From: Anaeramoeba flamelloides
Lineage: Eukaryota; Metamonada; Anaeramoebidae
Direction of reading: 5' to 3'
Length of the DNA: 64,000 nucleotides
NCBI GenBank assembly: GCA_027625915.1
Contig: JANTQA010000047.1
Location: forward strand, 16,616,001-16,680,000
Under the pieces are notes generated by a model. The model saw only the letters and a program-made list of their open reading frames with translations, was not told the origin of the DNA and did not search any database. Position numbers and translations under genes: made by a program. The number at the start of each line of letters is the position of its first letter. Positions within the stretch are counted from its first letter, which is position 1. Positions 29,536-40,763 of this stretch are shown here, piece after piece.

Positions 29536-32500
29536 TTATAAATAAGCAACTGACTGTTGTAAGAGATTATTTTTTAAGCCATAACATTTTGACCAATTTT
29601 TTAATTGTTTAAATTCAAGTGAATCTTTTGAAAGTGAGGATTTTATTTTGAATTTTGAATTTACAAAATCTTGTAAATTTAATTTTCTAAAATTCTTTTG
29701 AATTGTGGTTGTAGTTGTGGTTGTGGTTGTGGTTGTGGTTGTGGTTGTGGTTGTCTTGATCATTCCAATTTTGTTTGTGTGCAAGGGTGTTATCTTTGTA
29801 TGATTATTATTATGAAGCTTTAGATAATTATCAAAGCACATTGAATTTTTATTTAAATGGTCTCTTATTGGGCAATAAGAGGCCGCTTTGATTAATTCCT
29901 TTAAATCTGAACAAGAGTAGCCTTTTGTCATTGTAGCTAATTTTAAAAAATCAAAGTCGGAATCTAAATTTTCGTTTTTTAATAATTTTTTTAAAATATT
30001 TTCTCTTTCAGATAAATTAGGTAATCCGAAACAAATTTTTTTTTGAAATCTCCTTAATATGGCGCTATCAAGATCATAAGGCCTATTCGTAGTTCCAATG
30101 ATTATAACTTGGTTGTTATTTTGATTACAATTATTACTATTCCGGCCATTACTATTATTATTATTATTATTATTATTATTACTACTACTACCAAATGATT
30201 GATTAGTTTGGTCAAATAATTGAATCCATAAATTTTTAATTTTTCTGCTTGTTTCTTGTTCTACTTGATTATTTTCACCTTTTCTTTGATGTAAAATTGA
30301 ATCGATTTGATCGAAAAAAATAATCGTAGGCGCCAATTTTTTTGCAATACTAAAAATTGCCTTTAGCATTTTTTCGGCTGCACCATTAACTTTATCGTTA
30401 ATTAATGTTGATGGGATTTTTAAAAAAGTTGAATTGGTTTCGTTTGCAATTGCATGTGCAAACATTGTTTTGCCGGTTCCTGGTGGGCCATAGAATAAAA
30501 TGCCATTCTGCATTTGTTTTAAATTTCCTCTCTGGAATAGTGCTGGTTTCAAGAGCGGCAATACTATATATTGCTTTATTTGTCCTTTTATTTCTTCCAT
30601 TCCGCCAATGTCATTAAATGTGGCTTTCATTTCGTAATTTGTTCTTAAAGTTTGTTTAATTACTTGTAATTCATAATTGTTTTCAATTTGTGAAAATTGT
30701 AATTGTTTGGAATTTATTTTATTGTATTTGTTTCCAAGGATATTTTGATAATCATGATCCTGACTACGATCATTATTTTTTATTTCATTAAATAAGTGTG
30801 TCCCATAAATTAAATCCCTTTTGTTCAATTCAAATGTTTTTGTATTGAATGGTCCACCATTCCCATTATTAAAATGTCTTTTCATATGATTGCTGATTGA
30901 ATTAGCAATTATTTCGCTCATTTCATTGATATTATAAATTCTTTTATTCCAAATTTGAAAAGAAAAATTGTTTGTTTTTTGACATTTAAAATAGCTGAAT
31001 TCATTTTCATTTAATAATAAACATTTAAATAAATTTATATTTTGATTAATTATTAATTGTTTTGTATGTTTTTTATAAAGAATATTCCAATTTGTTTTTA
31101 AGTTTTTTCCTTTTCTTAAATATATTGTTGATCCCAAAAATTGTGAAATGTTATCAATAATTTGATTTTTATTAGAATTATAATTATTTTTGTTTTTATT
31201 GTTAATTAAATTTACTTCTTCGTCTTTTATTTGCATTTGTTGATTATTATTTCTTTTGTTATTGAAAATATTATTTTCAATGCCTGAAATTATAAACGCA
31301 TTCGGGCATTTTTTAATTAATTTATCAATTCCTCTTTTTATGGAATCCATTACTTGATAAGAATTCAAAAGAAGATGATCAATATTTGGAATAAATAATA
31401 GAAATTCTTTTTTTTTCTTTTTTAATTCTTTGAATAATTGCTTGCATAAGAGCGCTGGCAGATCATTAATAAATGTTTGATCTAATCTAATTAATTCAGA
31501 TTCTTTAATAAACGATCCATTCAAAGGTTTATCTTTATCAATACTAAACAATTTTGAAAATCCATTATTTATTGGTTTATCAAATTCAATGCCAATATAT
31601 TTTGATTTGTATATATCTTCATTTCCAAATGTCATAATAACTTTGCCAATAGATCCTGGTTTTGGTGCTTCGTTATTATTATTGTTGTTATTATTATTGT
31701 TATTATTATTATTGTTGTTGTTGTTGTTGTTGTTGTTGTGGTTATTATTATTATTATTGTGATAATTTCTTTTTTTTGTGTTTTTGTTTTGAAAAAGATT
31801 ATTGATGATTTCTTGTTGGTACTTGTTTTCTATTTTATTAATATTAGGCCCAATGAACATTACTAAATCGCCAACTTTAAATTTTTTATTGCTTTGTTTA
31901 TTGTTACCATTCACATTTTGATCTTGTTTTTCATTTCTTTTTTGATTTCCTTGTTTTTCCTTGTTTCCCGTTTGTTTGTGCTTAGTTTTGGAAAAATATA
32001 ATCTTAATAAAGGTAATAGTGAAATAAAATCAAAAAAATAATAATCAATATTAAATTTCTTAGCTAAAAAAATTGTTAATTGCTTTTGAACAAAAGTTGA
32101 TTTAAAAAATCCATTAAAAAAGATTTTCCTATGTTGGCTTAAATGTAATGATTCCCCTTTGTTGTTATTTCTATTGCCTTTGTTGTTTTTTGGATTACTC
32201 TTGCTATTATTTAAAAATAATTGAATATTTTTCGATAATAAATTAAGCAAATTTTTAGAAAACAAATTCTCGTTGTTAAATAAATTCGCAAGCCTTTCTT
32301 CTTTTTGTTGTTGAGCTTTTGTTTTTTTCTTGAAAATAGTATTATGAAGGATTGTTGCGCAAAAGTTGTTTTTTTCTCCTAATTGCTTCAAATATTTTTC
32401 TTTGATTAAATTGCTTTTGTTAAGATACCTTCCATTGCCTGCTTTGCTTCTTCCTAATTTGGAACCTTTTTTTTTGTCACACATCGATTTTTTCAGAAAT

Positions 32501-33039
32501 GACTTTTGGATCGTATTCAATAAAAATTCAGATAAGAACAAATACGAATATTTCTCTCTATTCATGCTTTTGATTATAATGTTGTCTCCATCTTTCATCA
32601 TGATTTTATAGTTCTCTGAAATCCTTTTCCCATTGAGTACTACCTCTCCGTAGGGCCCACATACTTCCAAAATTCGTAAATTTGATCCCTTTTGCTCATA
32701 AATTTTTGCCAAAGCCAATTCTTTATTCTTGAAAAAGCCATTGGATCGAAATGTGAAATGGAATGGTAACTTATCAATAATGCAATTCTGTTGGCGAGTT
32801 GATAACGAAAACAATGTTGCATATCGTTGTTTGTGGTGCTCTTTGATGTTGGTTCGACAATTTAAGCTCGTGTTAAGATGCCCAATTGTAATCCCTGTTA
32901 ATTCTTTAATTTTTGTTCTTTCTTCAAGACACACTTGTTTTTGAGGCCTTGTCGTTAGCCGTTGCTTATTTGGTAGGTCATAAATTGAACTTGTATATTT
33001 GTTCGCTAGTTTGAGTATTGGTTGTTTTTGTGAATCCAT
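29536..33039 (-). CDS. FHA domain plus AAA ATPase, plant-type architecture, altered active site
   Basis: 1,167 residues from ATG 33039, stop TAA. An FHA-like domain (about 85-165) contains LRILEVCGPYGEVVLNGK and MMKDGDNIII. A basic linker follows. A small beta domain starts FKVGDLVMFIG (about 385) and resumes at PGSIGKVIMTFGNED, with a ~30-Asn tract inserted between. A helical segment follows with the IPNIDHLLLNS block. The AAA module spans about 800-1090: FNDIGGMEEIKGQIKQYIVL, Walker A GPPGTGKT (851-858), sensor-1 TTNRPYDLD, and the arginine-finger region ILRRF. This order matches plant FHA-AAA proteins such as Arabidopsis At1g64110/At4g02480. Walker B reads IIFFDQIDS: the catalytic Glu is Gln 911. 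The pore loop reads DKVNGAAE where relatives have K-W/Y-x-G-E. ATP binding is likely and hydrolysis doubtful. A Thr tract lies near the C-terminus. No intron. The substrate is unknown. Confidence 0.87.
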   Translation of the reverse strand: MDSQKQPILKLANKYTSSIYDLPNKQRLTTRPQKQVCLEERTKIKELTGITIGHLNTSLNCRTNIKEHHKQRYATLFSLSTRQQNCIIDKLPFHFTFRSNGFFKNKELALAKIYEQKGSNLRILEVCGPYGEVVLNGKRISENYKIMMKDGDNIIIKSMNREKYSYLFLSEFLLNTIQKSFLKKSMCDKKKGSKLGRSKAGNGRYLNKSNLIKEKYLKQLGEKNNFCATILHNTIFKKKTKAQQQKEERLANLFNNENLFSKNLLNLLSKNIQLFLNNSKSNPKNNKGNRNNNKGESLHLSQHRKIFFNGFFKSTFVQKQLTIFLAKKFNIDYYFFDFISLLPLLRLYFSKTKHKQTGNKEKQGNQKRNEKQDQNVNGNNKQSNKKFKVGDLVMFIGPNINKIENKYQQEIINNLFQNKNTKKRNYHNNNNNNHNNNNNNNNNNNNNNNNNNNNNNEAPKPGSIGKVIMTFGNEDIYKSKYIGIEFDKPINNGFSKLFSIDKDKPLNGSFIKESELIRLDQTFINDLPALLCKQLFKELKKKKKEFLLFIPNIDHLLLNSYQVMDSIKRGIDKLIKKCPNAFIISGIENNIFNNKRNNNQQMQIKDEEVNLINNKNKNNYNSNKNQIIDNISQFLGSTIYLRKGKNLKTNWNILYKKHTKQLIINQNINLFKCLLLNENEFSYFKCQKTNNFSFQIWNKRIYNINEMSEIIANSISNHMKRHFNNGNGGPFNTKTFELNKRDLIYGTHLFNEIKNNDRSQDHDYQNILGNKYNKINSKQLQFSQIENNYELQVIKQTLRTNYEMKATFNDIGGMEEIKGQIKQYIVLPLLKPALFQRGNLKQMQNGILFYGPPGTGKTMFAHAIANETNSTFLKIPSTLINDKVNGAAEKMLKAIFSIAKKLAPTIIFFDQIDSILHQRKGENNQVEQETSRKIKNLWIQLFDQTNQSFGSSSNNNNNNNNNSNGRNSNNCNQNNNQVIIIGTTNRPYDLDSAILRRFQKKICFGLPNLSERENILKKLLKNENLDSDFDFLKLATMTKGYSCSDLKELIKAASYCPIRDHLNKNSMCFDNYLKLHNNNHTKITPLHTNKIGMIKTTTTTTTTTTTTTTTTTIQKNFRKLNLQDFVNSKFKIKSSLSKDSLEFKQLKNWSKCYGLKNNLLQQSVAYL
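29699..29755. repeat. Hexanucleotide tandem repeat (plus-strand GGTTGT) encoding poly-Thr
   Basis: About nine units of GTTGTG with little variation, read on the minus strand as ACCACA, giving about 18 consecutive Thr in the ATPase. A length-variable site is likely. Confidence 0.85.
31671..31772. repeat. AAT/AAC trinucleotide tract encoding poly-Asn
   Basis: Plus-strand (TTATTG)/(GTT)n, minus-strand AAT/AAC codons, giving over 30 Asn broken by two His. It interrupts the small beta domain between FKVGDLVMF and PGSIGKV, so it must form a loop that leaves the fold intact. Confidence 0.85.
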
Positions 33040-34649
33040 TTGAAATTGACAATTTTTTGATCAAGAAAATTGAAGGGTGATTTAAAAAATAAAATTAAAA
33101 AATTACAACAAAAAGAAATAAAATTAAAAAAAAAAACCTTTCCAGAAAAGAAGAAGAGTAACAAATACAAAAAAAAAAATTACAGAAAAAAATACAAAAA
33201 AGAAATTACAAAAAAGAAAGTTTTTTTCAAAAACAAAAAAAATAAATAAATAAAAAAAAATACAAAAAAAAGCCTAGTTAGATTTCAATAAAAGTTTCTT
33301 TTCAATCTAAGAAGACGAAAGAGAAAGATCTCTGGAAGAACGACAAAAAAAAAGAAAAAAATTAATTTATTTTTTTTAAAAGAACAATGAAAAAAATGAG
33401 TTAATTGGGTAAACTTATTTGAAGAAAGTGAATCCATTCTGAGATTTTTAACGAACAAAACATGACCCATGAATTGAAATACCAATTACAACTCTGAATT
33501 TTTAACTTCTTTCTGTTGGATTATTTTTAACTTAATTTTTAAAAATTAAATTTAAGTGTGAGGAAAGATTCTTCTTTTTGTTTGAACACAAATGTGAAAA
33601 ACTTCAAAATTAATTCTTTTTTGTTTCTCTAAAAAAAAACTTTCAGATTCTTAAAATTTTGGATTTCCTACAAGTTGAAAATTCAGAATTAGAATTGTTA
33701 AAAATTCTAATTTTGTAATTTTCAAAGAAAATTCTTGATAAAAATAGGGAACAAATAGAATATTTTTCCCTTCAAGAATATTCTATATTTAGTCCTCCAC
33801 AAACTTGGAAGAGGGTATCTTTTAAAAAATTGTTTTTTGATCATTTCACAAAAAGTTGTTCACAAGAGATGAAAAATGTAAAAATTTCATTTTTACAATT
33901 AATATGATAAAAAGGTTTATTTTGTAAATTTAATATCTGAATGTTAGTTATCTAAGAAGGCAAAAAGCATTTAATTTGAATAAACTCCAAAGTTTTTTTC
34001 TTTTAAAAGTCTTTTCTTGAAGAAGAATTTTACTATTTTCTTTAAACTTTTGGGGTCAAAAAATAATTTATTTTTCAATATCTGAAAAGGTAATTTTCTT
34101 TTGAAAGAATAAATTCTTCCAACTTCTCTGTAAATTTTTGAACACTTGTGAAGCAAAACCTGATTTTGTGATTATTTTTCACACCACACTTTTGTCATTC
34201 TCTTAAGTCTAAACTCAAAGAGTTCATCAAGGGAATAATGACTCTCATTTATTTTTTTACCCAAATGTAATAGAAGTAATTTTTTACACAATTGATAGAT
34301 TAAATTCAATAATAAACAAACTCTTTTATCAACTTTAGAGAAATGAGTTATCATTGGAGAAAAGAAGTTCATATTTCCCAATTAAAATTTCCGTAAAAAG
34401 ATCCTATCCTTTTTCATATTTGATTTCCGCTTTGAAAAAGAGAAATTTGCAAAAAAATTTAATTTTGAAAAGAAATCTCACTTTTAGTCATTTCAGAGTT
34501 TGTATTTACAAATAACATTAAATATTTGATTTTATTTTTAAAAATACAAGAAAAATAGAACAAATATTGAAGATCTCAGAAAAAATTGAACTTTCATTTT
34601 ATTCACAAACATTTATTAAATTTCTTGATTTTGACAAGAGATGGTGAGA
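33040..34649. other. Upstream of the FHA-AAA gene; AT-rich, one interrupted minus-strand frame
   Basis: Holds the promoter of the ATPase gene. At 34372-33971 on the minus strand one frame contains two consecutive non-repetitive segments (one includes HYSLDELFEFRLKRMTKV, the other KCSKIYREVGRIYSFKR) separated by a stop. No family was recognised, so it may be chance or a dead gene fragment. Confidence 0.35.
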
Positions 34650-35452
34650 CTCTTTTTCAAATATGATGATTAGAACCATAAGAACTGCTATTATTAAAAT
34701 CAGTTATTTGATAATATTTGTTATTTTTTTTTTTATTCTAAATATACATTTAAATTGTTTTAATGGTTTGGTAAAATTTAAAAAAAATAGAGAAATAATC
34801 GTAAAGTATATTAATAAATTTAATTCTTTGGATTTATGACAGTCCACCAAAATAATTAAGATCGGGTTATGAATTATTGATTAAAAAATAATCAATTTAA
34901 AAAGTATTTACTTAGGTTAAGTTGAATTTATCAGATTTTAATATAGTATTTGAGGGGAATTTTTAACTTGATTGTTTGGTTTTTTTTCTCATATTATTTT
35001 GTTTTATAGTAAAGAAAAAATTAAATCCAAATGTTCTTTGAATCAAAAAATAATGTTTTTTAAAAGTTTAAATTAATTAATGTATTTTTTTTAAAATTCA
35101 AGTTATTTTTTAATACTGGGTTATTGCACAACTTGAGGTGTTTATTTTTAAGCTTTATTTTTGTAAAACTTCCTTTATACTGACAATAAGATTTCTTTCC
35201 ACTTTCAAAGGAAATAGTTTTTTTTTTAAATAATTTTTAAATAGTTTGAATTTTGAACTTTTTGAAAAATGAGGAAATCATAGTTCAAACTTTTAAAAAG
35301 AATAATCCATTTCGAAAAATAGAATATAAAGTAATTTTGGATTTGTGACAATCAAATTGATTTCTTTATTTTTAATTATCAAGTGTGGTCATTTTTTTTT
35401 ATTTTGATTGTATTAAATTAGTTAGAAGATTTTTTTGTAATTTGCAAGTTCC
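34650..35452. repeat. Diverged copy of the right part of the 2444-9017 unit
   Basis: It matches 7420-7895 and 8690-9017 in order, for example TTTTTAACTTGATTGTTTG against TTTTTAATTTAATTGTTTG, and ACAATAAGATTTCTTTC against GCAATAAGATTTCTTTC. It finishes CAAGTTCC beside TTAA (35453-35456). It lacks the 748-bp D element present in the other copy, showing that D inserted later. I could not place its left end. Confidence 0.6.
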
Positions 35453-35456
35453 TTAA

Positions 35457-36141
35457 AAAAAAAAAAAAAAGGTTTCTTACCCTTCATTTAAAATTTTATT
35501 CTTTTCATTTTATAGGGATAGTGTTAAAGAAAATTTATCAAAATAAAAAGTGAAAGAAAGACAGAAGATGAAAAATAATAAAATTATTAATAATAATATC
35601 CCTGGTATGATCAAATTAAATATTATCGATTATCGAGAGGGTTGTTAGAATCGAATAAGAATAGAAAAAAATCATATATTTTATAAATTTATTCCTTTTC
35701 TAGAATAATACCATTAGCTTTTCTTGAGTTTTCTGTTTATTTGTAAAATCAATAGATTTTCAAAACAAAAACAAGAAAGTAAAAAACCCCTATGATACTT
35801 TGGTTGGATTTTTTTTAATTTGAAAAATACAAAAAAATTTCTAAAAATTTTGTTTTTATTCTAAAATCTAAAAACCGGTCTTATACTTTTATTATTTTGT
35901 GGAATAATTTAATATGAGAAAATATATTAATTTATTTATATTCTCCATGATTCGACATGAAGTGTAAAAAGTTGATAAAAAGATAATTTTATTTTAATTT
36001 TTTTATGTTACCCTTTTCAATTTGAGAAAATAGATAAACAAATTTATTTCAAAATTAAGAAAATAGTGGGTTTTTTTGGATTATTTTTGGACTTTTTTAT
36101 ATGGAATTAAATTTTAACATACTCCTAACTATAATAAAAAG

Positions 36142-36206
<65 letters not shown>

Positions 36207-36990
36207 ATATATCAGGAATTTTTAAAAAACATGGTTTAATAATTTTAAAAATATCTATCAAATAGTTACTAAACTTCAATAAGTCTATTTTTAGTAATAT
36301 ATTGAAGAAAAAAATTTCTAGCACTTTTTGGAAATAATCTTGTAAAAATTTTCCAAATTTACATATCAACACCTGTTCAAAATCGTGGATAGGGAAATTA
36401 CCTAAAGTAAATTTACAAAGGACTGGATAAAAAAAGTTAAATTCATCAAATGATAATTAATCAAGTACAAGTAAGCACCCATTTAATCTACCATCCTGGG
36501 AGATACTTTTATAATTCTATTATTGTATTCTTTTACACAAAAAGTTAGAAAATTTTTTTAATAGTACTCAGATTCCTTAATTTTGTAATAATTTTAGAAA
36601 ACTTCGGATTTTCCTAAACAAAATTTCAAAAAAGTTTTATATTTTTATTAATACAAGTTATCAGAAAATCTCAGAATATATTTTTTCAAAATTATATTTT
36701 ATCAATTTGTATTTTGATTTTTTTTATTAAAAGATTTTAAAACTGTGTAAAAGGGTGGAAATTGTGAACAAGACAAAATAAATTTCTATAATTACTATAT
36801 AAAAAACTGGTTTTCGTCTTTTTTAATATAATTTTTCTAAAGCCCTTTTGATTTTTGAAACATAGAGTTAATTTTTCAAAACATAGAGTTCATGCATCAA
36901 ATGTTTATATTGTTATTATCGGCCGTCCTCAAATGTTGCTACCCCATCTGACAAAAAAAAAATGAATATACATATACTTAATATAAACAT
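35457..36990. other. AT-rich non-coding stretch with a (TA)n tract
   Basis: No gene. The notable feature is the long TA dinucleotide run at 36146-36202. The 35480-35580 portion resembles 43740-43830 and 52000-52080 (AAAGAAAATTTATCAAAATAAA). Confidence 0.4.
36146..36202. repeat. (TA)n microsatellite
   Basis: Uninterrupted alternating T and A for about 56 bases. Confidence 0.95.
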
Positions 36991-37179
36991 CAGCTCCAGT
37001 TTTAGGATACAAACTTTGAACCAAATTAAAGGTGCAAAAAATCTTAAATTAAAGCACATCTTTTGGATTTTTTTAATACAATTTATTTTACTGGAATTTG
37101 AATTTTGTGTCTTGTTTTGAGATTATTATTGTTCCTTAAATTTAGTTTAAATTTTATGTCTTCAAAGTGGAACTGACTA
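36991..37179. mobile_element. CAGTC-type MITE, copy A4 (degenerate)
   Basis: Keeps the family order: GATACAAACTTTGAACCAAAT on the left, AATTAAAGCACA, a central stretch, TTGAATTTTGTGTCTTG, and AAGTGGAACTGACTA on the right. The left end reads CAGCTCCAGTTTTA and has lost the clean terminus. Many differences between arms suggest age. Confidence 0.6.
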
Positions 37180-40028
37180 TAATATTTGTACTTTGAGTAT
37201 ACAGATTCACAAATTAATTTGAAAATTATATGTTTTTAAAAGTTAATTTTTCAAAAATGGTTTCTGAAGACTGAATTTAACCAACAGGTGGAATCTGTTC
37301 ATAGGTATTTAAAAAATAATGGTATTTAAATGTCTAACTGCTAGGTATTTTTCACTAGTTGTAATTTTATTCTTCTTTTCTAGAATTTTCAAAATCACAG
37401 TTTTCAAAATTAAGTTACCATCAAAAAAATAATGATTATCTTCTAATTTTTTAGTTGATGGTTTGTTATTCTAATATACAAATTTGTAACACTATAATGA
37501 AAAATTACTTTTTAATTTAAAAAAATTCCAAAGGTGATAGGAAAAATAGTGAAAAATTTTAAGTTTGTGAGAATTTACCACCTTTATCGTTTTTTTTTTT
37601 TTTTTTTTGATAATTAAAATAATTATCCTCCTGAATTGTTTACATTTTCTCTGTTTACCCAAAATGGTTGATTTATTTGCATGTTTTTTATATGAATGAC
37701 TCACTAGTATTCAAAAATGCAATTGGGGTGTATAATTTAAGAAAAAACGCCTTCTTTAACTTGTAATCTTAAATTAGAAATATTAGTGACAGTATGATCA
37801 AAATCTCAAAAGTACAATTCTTAAAGTTATTTTATTTTTTTTTATTGGTTTTACTATAATTTTTTAAATCTCCTTGTTCCGGAAAAGGGTTTTTTTTCTG
37901 TGTAGAAAAAAATTAAATCGGTTAAAAAAACAATTTTGTTTAATTCAATTTTGAGATATTTATTTTAATGGTGTATAACTAATAGTTAAGAAAACAACGT
38001 ATTCATCGGATAAAATTGTGTATTGAAAACAAAAAAAATATGTGTGATGAATATTCCCTTCTTGGAGCTTCGTGACTTTAAAAGAATTGGGTTAAATCTA
38101 TGAATTTAATTTATTCTTTCAAATCCTGGAAAATTTGAGGAGTTTGTACTAGGTTTGATGGAATTTTTAAAAAAATTGTGTAAAATTAATAAATTTAACT
38201 CAAAAAATTTGGGTAATGGAAAACTGAACAAAGGGATCCTTCAGGTGCCGTAGAATTTTATTGGATATCTAACGGAAAATTTCAATATAGCAACGATTTT
38301 TCAATTTAAATCAAAAAATATTTTTTAAAAAATCATAATAATTAATTATCTATTTGAAAAATATTCATTAGATTGAATATTTTTTTTGAAAGGTGATAAA
38401 AGACATCTTACTGGTAAAAAGGGGAAATTTTCAATAATTTTAATCTTAATTTTTTAAAAAAAACTTAATAAAACCTGGAAAATGGGATTTTTGAACTTAA
38501 ATTGTCAAATATCTCTTAAAAATAATCTTTGATCCAGATTCTCTTATTAATCAATAGTTTGATTCTAAGTGGGGTTATTAATTAGTAAAAAATTAGTAAA
38601 TATTTAATTTTTTTTTACAAAAAAAAATCTCATCATTGTGGAATAGAGGTAAGAGTGTAGTCAAAAAGATAACTTTTCTGTTAAAAAAGAAAAAAAAAAA
38701 AAGTTTTATGAAACAAATACAACAAAAATAAAAAAAAAATAAGAATAAAAAATCAAAAAATGAAATTAATAACCAAAGTGAAAATCTTATATCTTGTATC
38801 AGGCTGCGAAAAGGTCTCAGGGTTATTTCCGTTTATTTCAAAAAATTCATGATCAGAATACTTGGTTTGAAGTAACTATTCTAGGATTGGGATAATAATA
38901 GATTAAAATATTTTTTTATTTATTAAATCTTAAATAGGTACTTCTTCGATAGCACATATCTACAAAGTGTTGGTTTTTAAAAATAGGAATTTGATTTTAA
39001 AATTTTTTAGGCATTCTATGAAAGTTTCCCAAATCTTTTTTTCACCAGTTACGAAGACATTCGAGCCAACACAAAAACACTAACCCAGTCCAAGGGCGAA
39101 CTCAACAAAATTATTTGAAAATTTGAATTCAGTTCATTTGGTTCGATTCCAAATTGTACCAGTTGGGTTCAGTGGGTTTCAGTGGGCTTTAGTGGATATA
39201 AGTTAAGTTATGTTTGTTTTAGATCATAATACAAAATTGTTTCATTGGTATAAAATCTAATTGTCAACAAGTTTTTAAAATTATTATATTGAATTTTTAT
39301 CCCTTGTGCCTTCTTCAAACATAAAAAAAAGGCCTTAAAAAAATTGGAGAAGTGTAAACAATTTTCAAAAGGGATTGTTATAAAAGTATAAAGTATCAAA
39401 AATTGAAAATTTTGATTTTTTCAAGATCAGATAACCAAAATCATTAAATATGGTCTACTTTTAAAACAAACATATCAAATTTTGAATAAGAAGTTTTCAT
39501 ATTAATAGTCTCCGTCGTCTATTCACTAAGACCAGAAATGATACCTTAAATATTATAATAATTACAGAATAAATTAAAAAAATTTTTTCATTTGATTTGT
39601 CGATTGTATTTAAATCAATCCGGTTTTCAAAAGAAATAAATTGATATTTATGATTTCTCTTTTGTTGTTCGCTCATTTTTTTATGGCACGTTTACATATG
39701 AGTTTATTTTAGGAGTAGACATTATTCTCAATAAAAAAATGTTGCAGAATTGGAAAGCAAATAAAAACAGAAAATTTTACCCATTTAAATCCCAAATATT
39801 TGTATTTTTTTAGATTTATTAAATTTAAAAGTTGCTTGACTGAATTTGTTTATTCTTTCTGATTTTGAAATAAAGGTGGTTTATTTAAAAGTCCAAGTAG
39901 GGTGAAGAAAGTTTATCTTTTTTTGTATGTTTGGGCAGTTTGTGCAATTGAAAATTCAATCTTCATGATCTTGTATTTAAATCGGAAGGAATCAAAACCA
40001 AAATTCATTTTTTTATTTTTTTACTCGA
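37180..40028. other. AT-rich region upstream of RMI1
   Basis: No supported gene. 38070-38140 matches 52120-52190 (TTTAAAAGAAT then TCTGGAAAA blocks), an old interspersed repeat. 39040-39190 is less AT-rich, with tandem GGGTTCAGTGGGTTTCAGTG and a T-arm-like hairpin, but no gene could be built. Confidence 0.4.
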
Positions 40029-40568
40029 ATGACAAATCTTGCAACCCAAGTACAAGAATATTTTCTGGGTTTGGGATTAAACCTAAAAACGGAATGGCTA
40101 AAGGTGCAATTAGACAATTCCCAAAACATAAGCAATCTTTCCGTTGACGAAGTTGCTGAAAGAATATTTAATATTATTTTAATTTCAGATCTTCGAACTA
40201 TAAGCTCTGGAACGCTCCCTCAGAATTGTGGTCAATTAATTGAAAAAGAGTTGACCCAAAAAACTGTTCTTCAAGTCAATTTGATGGTTAATATTGGAGA
40301 AAACTATGAAAAACGAGAAAAGGAAACGACACATCGCGTATTGAAATTCTTACTCACCGATGGTGTTCAAGAGGTTTGGGGGATGGAGTATCAAAGAATT
40401 CCAAAAATCAAAATTGAAGATAACAAAAACATACCCGGTTTTAAAATTCTTGTTGATCATGTCGAGATAAGAAGGGGTCTATTTTTGCTTTCACCTAAAA
40501 ATTGTGAGGTGCTGGGTGGGTATGTTCAAGCATTAAAAGAAGAAAGAATTAAAAAACAAAAACAACAA

Positions 40569-40600
<32 letters not shown>

Positions 40601-40650
40601 ACAGCCACAGCTACAGCAACAACAACAACAGCTACAAGGTCAGCAGCAGC

Positions 40651-40691
<41 letters not shown>

Positions 40692-40763
40692 CCACAACCA
40701 CAACAACAACAACAACTGCAACTGCAACAACAAAAACGATCCCAAAAATTTTCTCAAAACTAA
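40029..40763 (+). CDS. RMI1: RecQ-mediated genome instability protein 1 (RMI1)-like
   Basis: Subunit of the BLM/Sgs1-TOP3-RMI complex that dissolves double Holliday junctions. RMI1 binds topoisomerase III through its N-terminal OB fold. The 244-residue product has an N-terminal helical part (1-65; TEWLKVQLD, ERIFNIILISDLRTIS). An OB-fold region (about 70-175) follows with VLQVNLMVNI, LKFLLTDGVQEVWGMEYQRI, PGFKILVDHVEIRRGLFLL and EVLGGYVQAL, in the order seen in animal RMI1. The remaining residues are almost pure Gln with a few Pro and Leu. Human RMI1 is 625 residues and has a second, C-terminal OB fold that binds RMI2; that is absent here. The start ATG is preceded by T-rich sequence and no intron is needed. 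TDRD3 has a related domain, but the MEYQRIPKI block favours RMI1. Confidence 0.87.
40559..40734 (+). repeat. CAA/CAG tandem tract encoding poly-Gln
   Basis: Mixed CAA and CAG codons, broken by CTA/CTG and CCA, giving a Gln-rich tail of about 55 residues at the end of the RMI1-like protein. CAG runs near the start and CAA runs later suggest at least two expansion events. Confidence 0.9.

Noticed and set aside
36097-36372. Minus-strand frame with Ile-Tyr repeats
   Set aside because: Translation of the (TA)n microsatellite.
39137-39160. A tRNA-like T arm (TTTGG-TTCGATT-CCAAA)
   Set aside because: Upstream sequence offers no A box, D arm or matching 5' acceptor strand, so it is not a tRNA gene; at most a chance match or a remnant.
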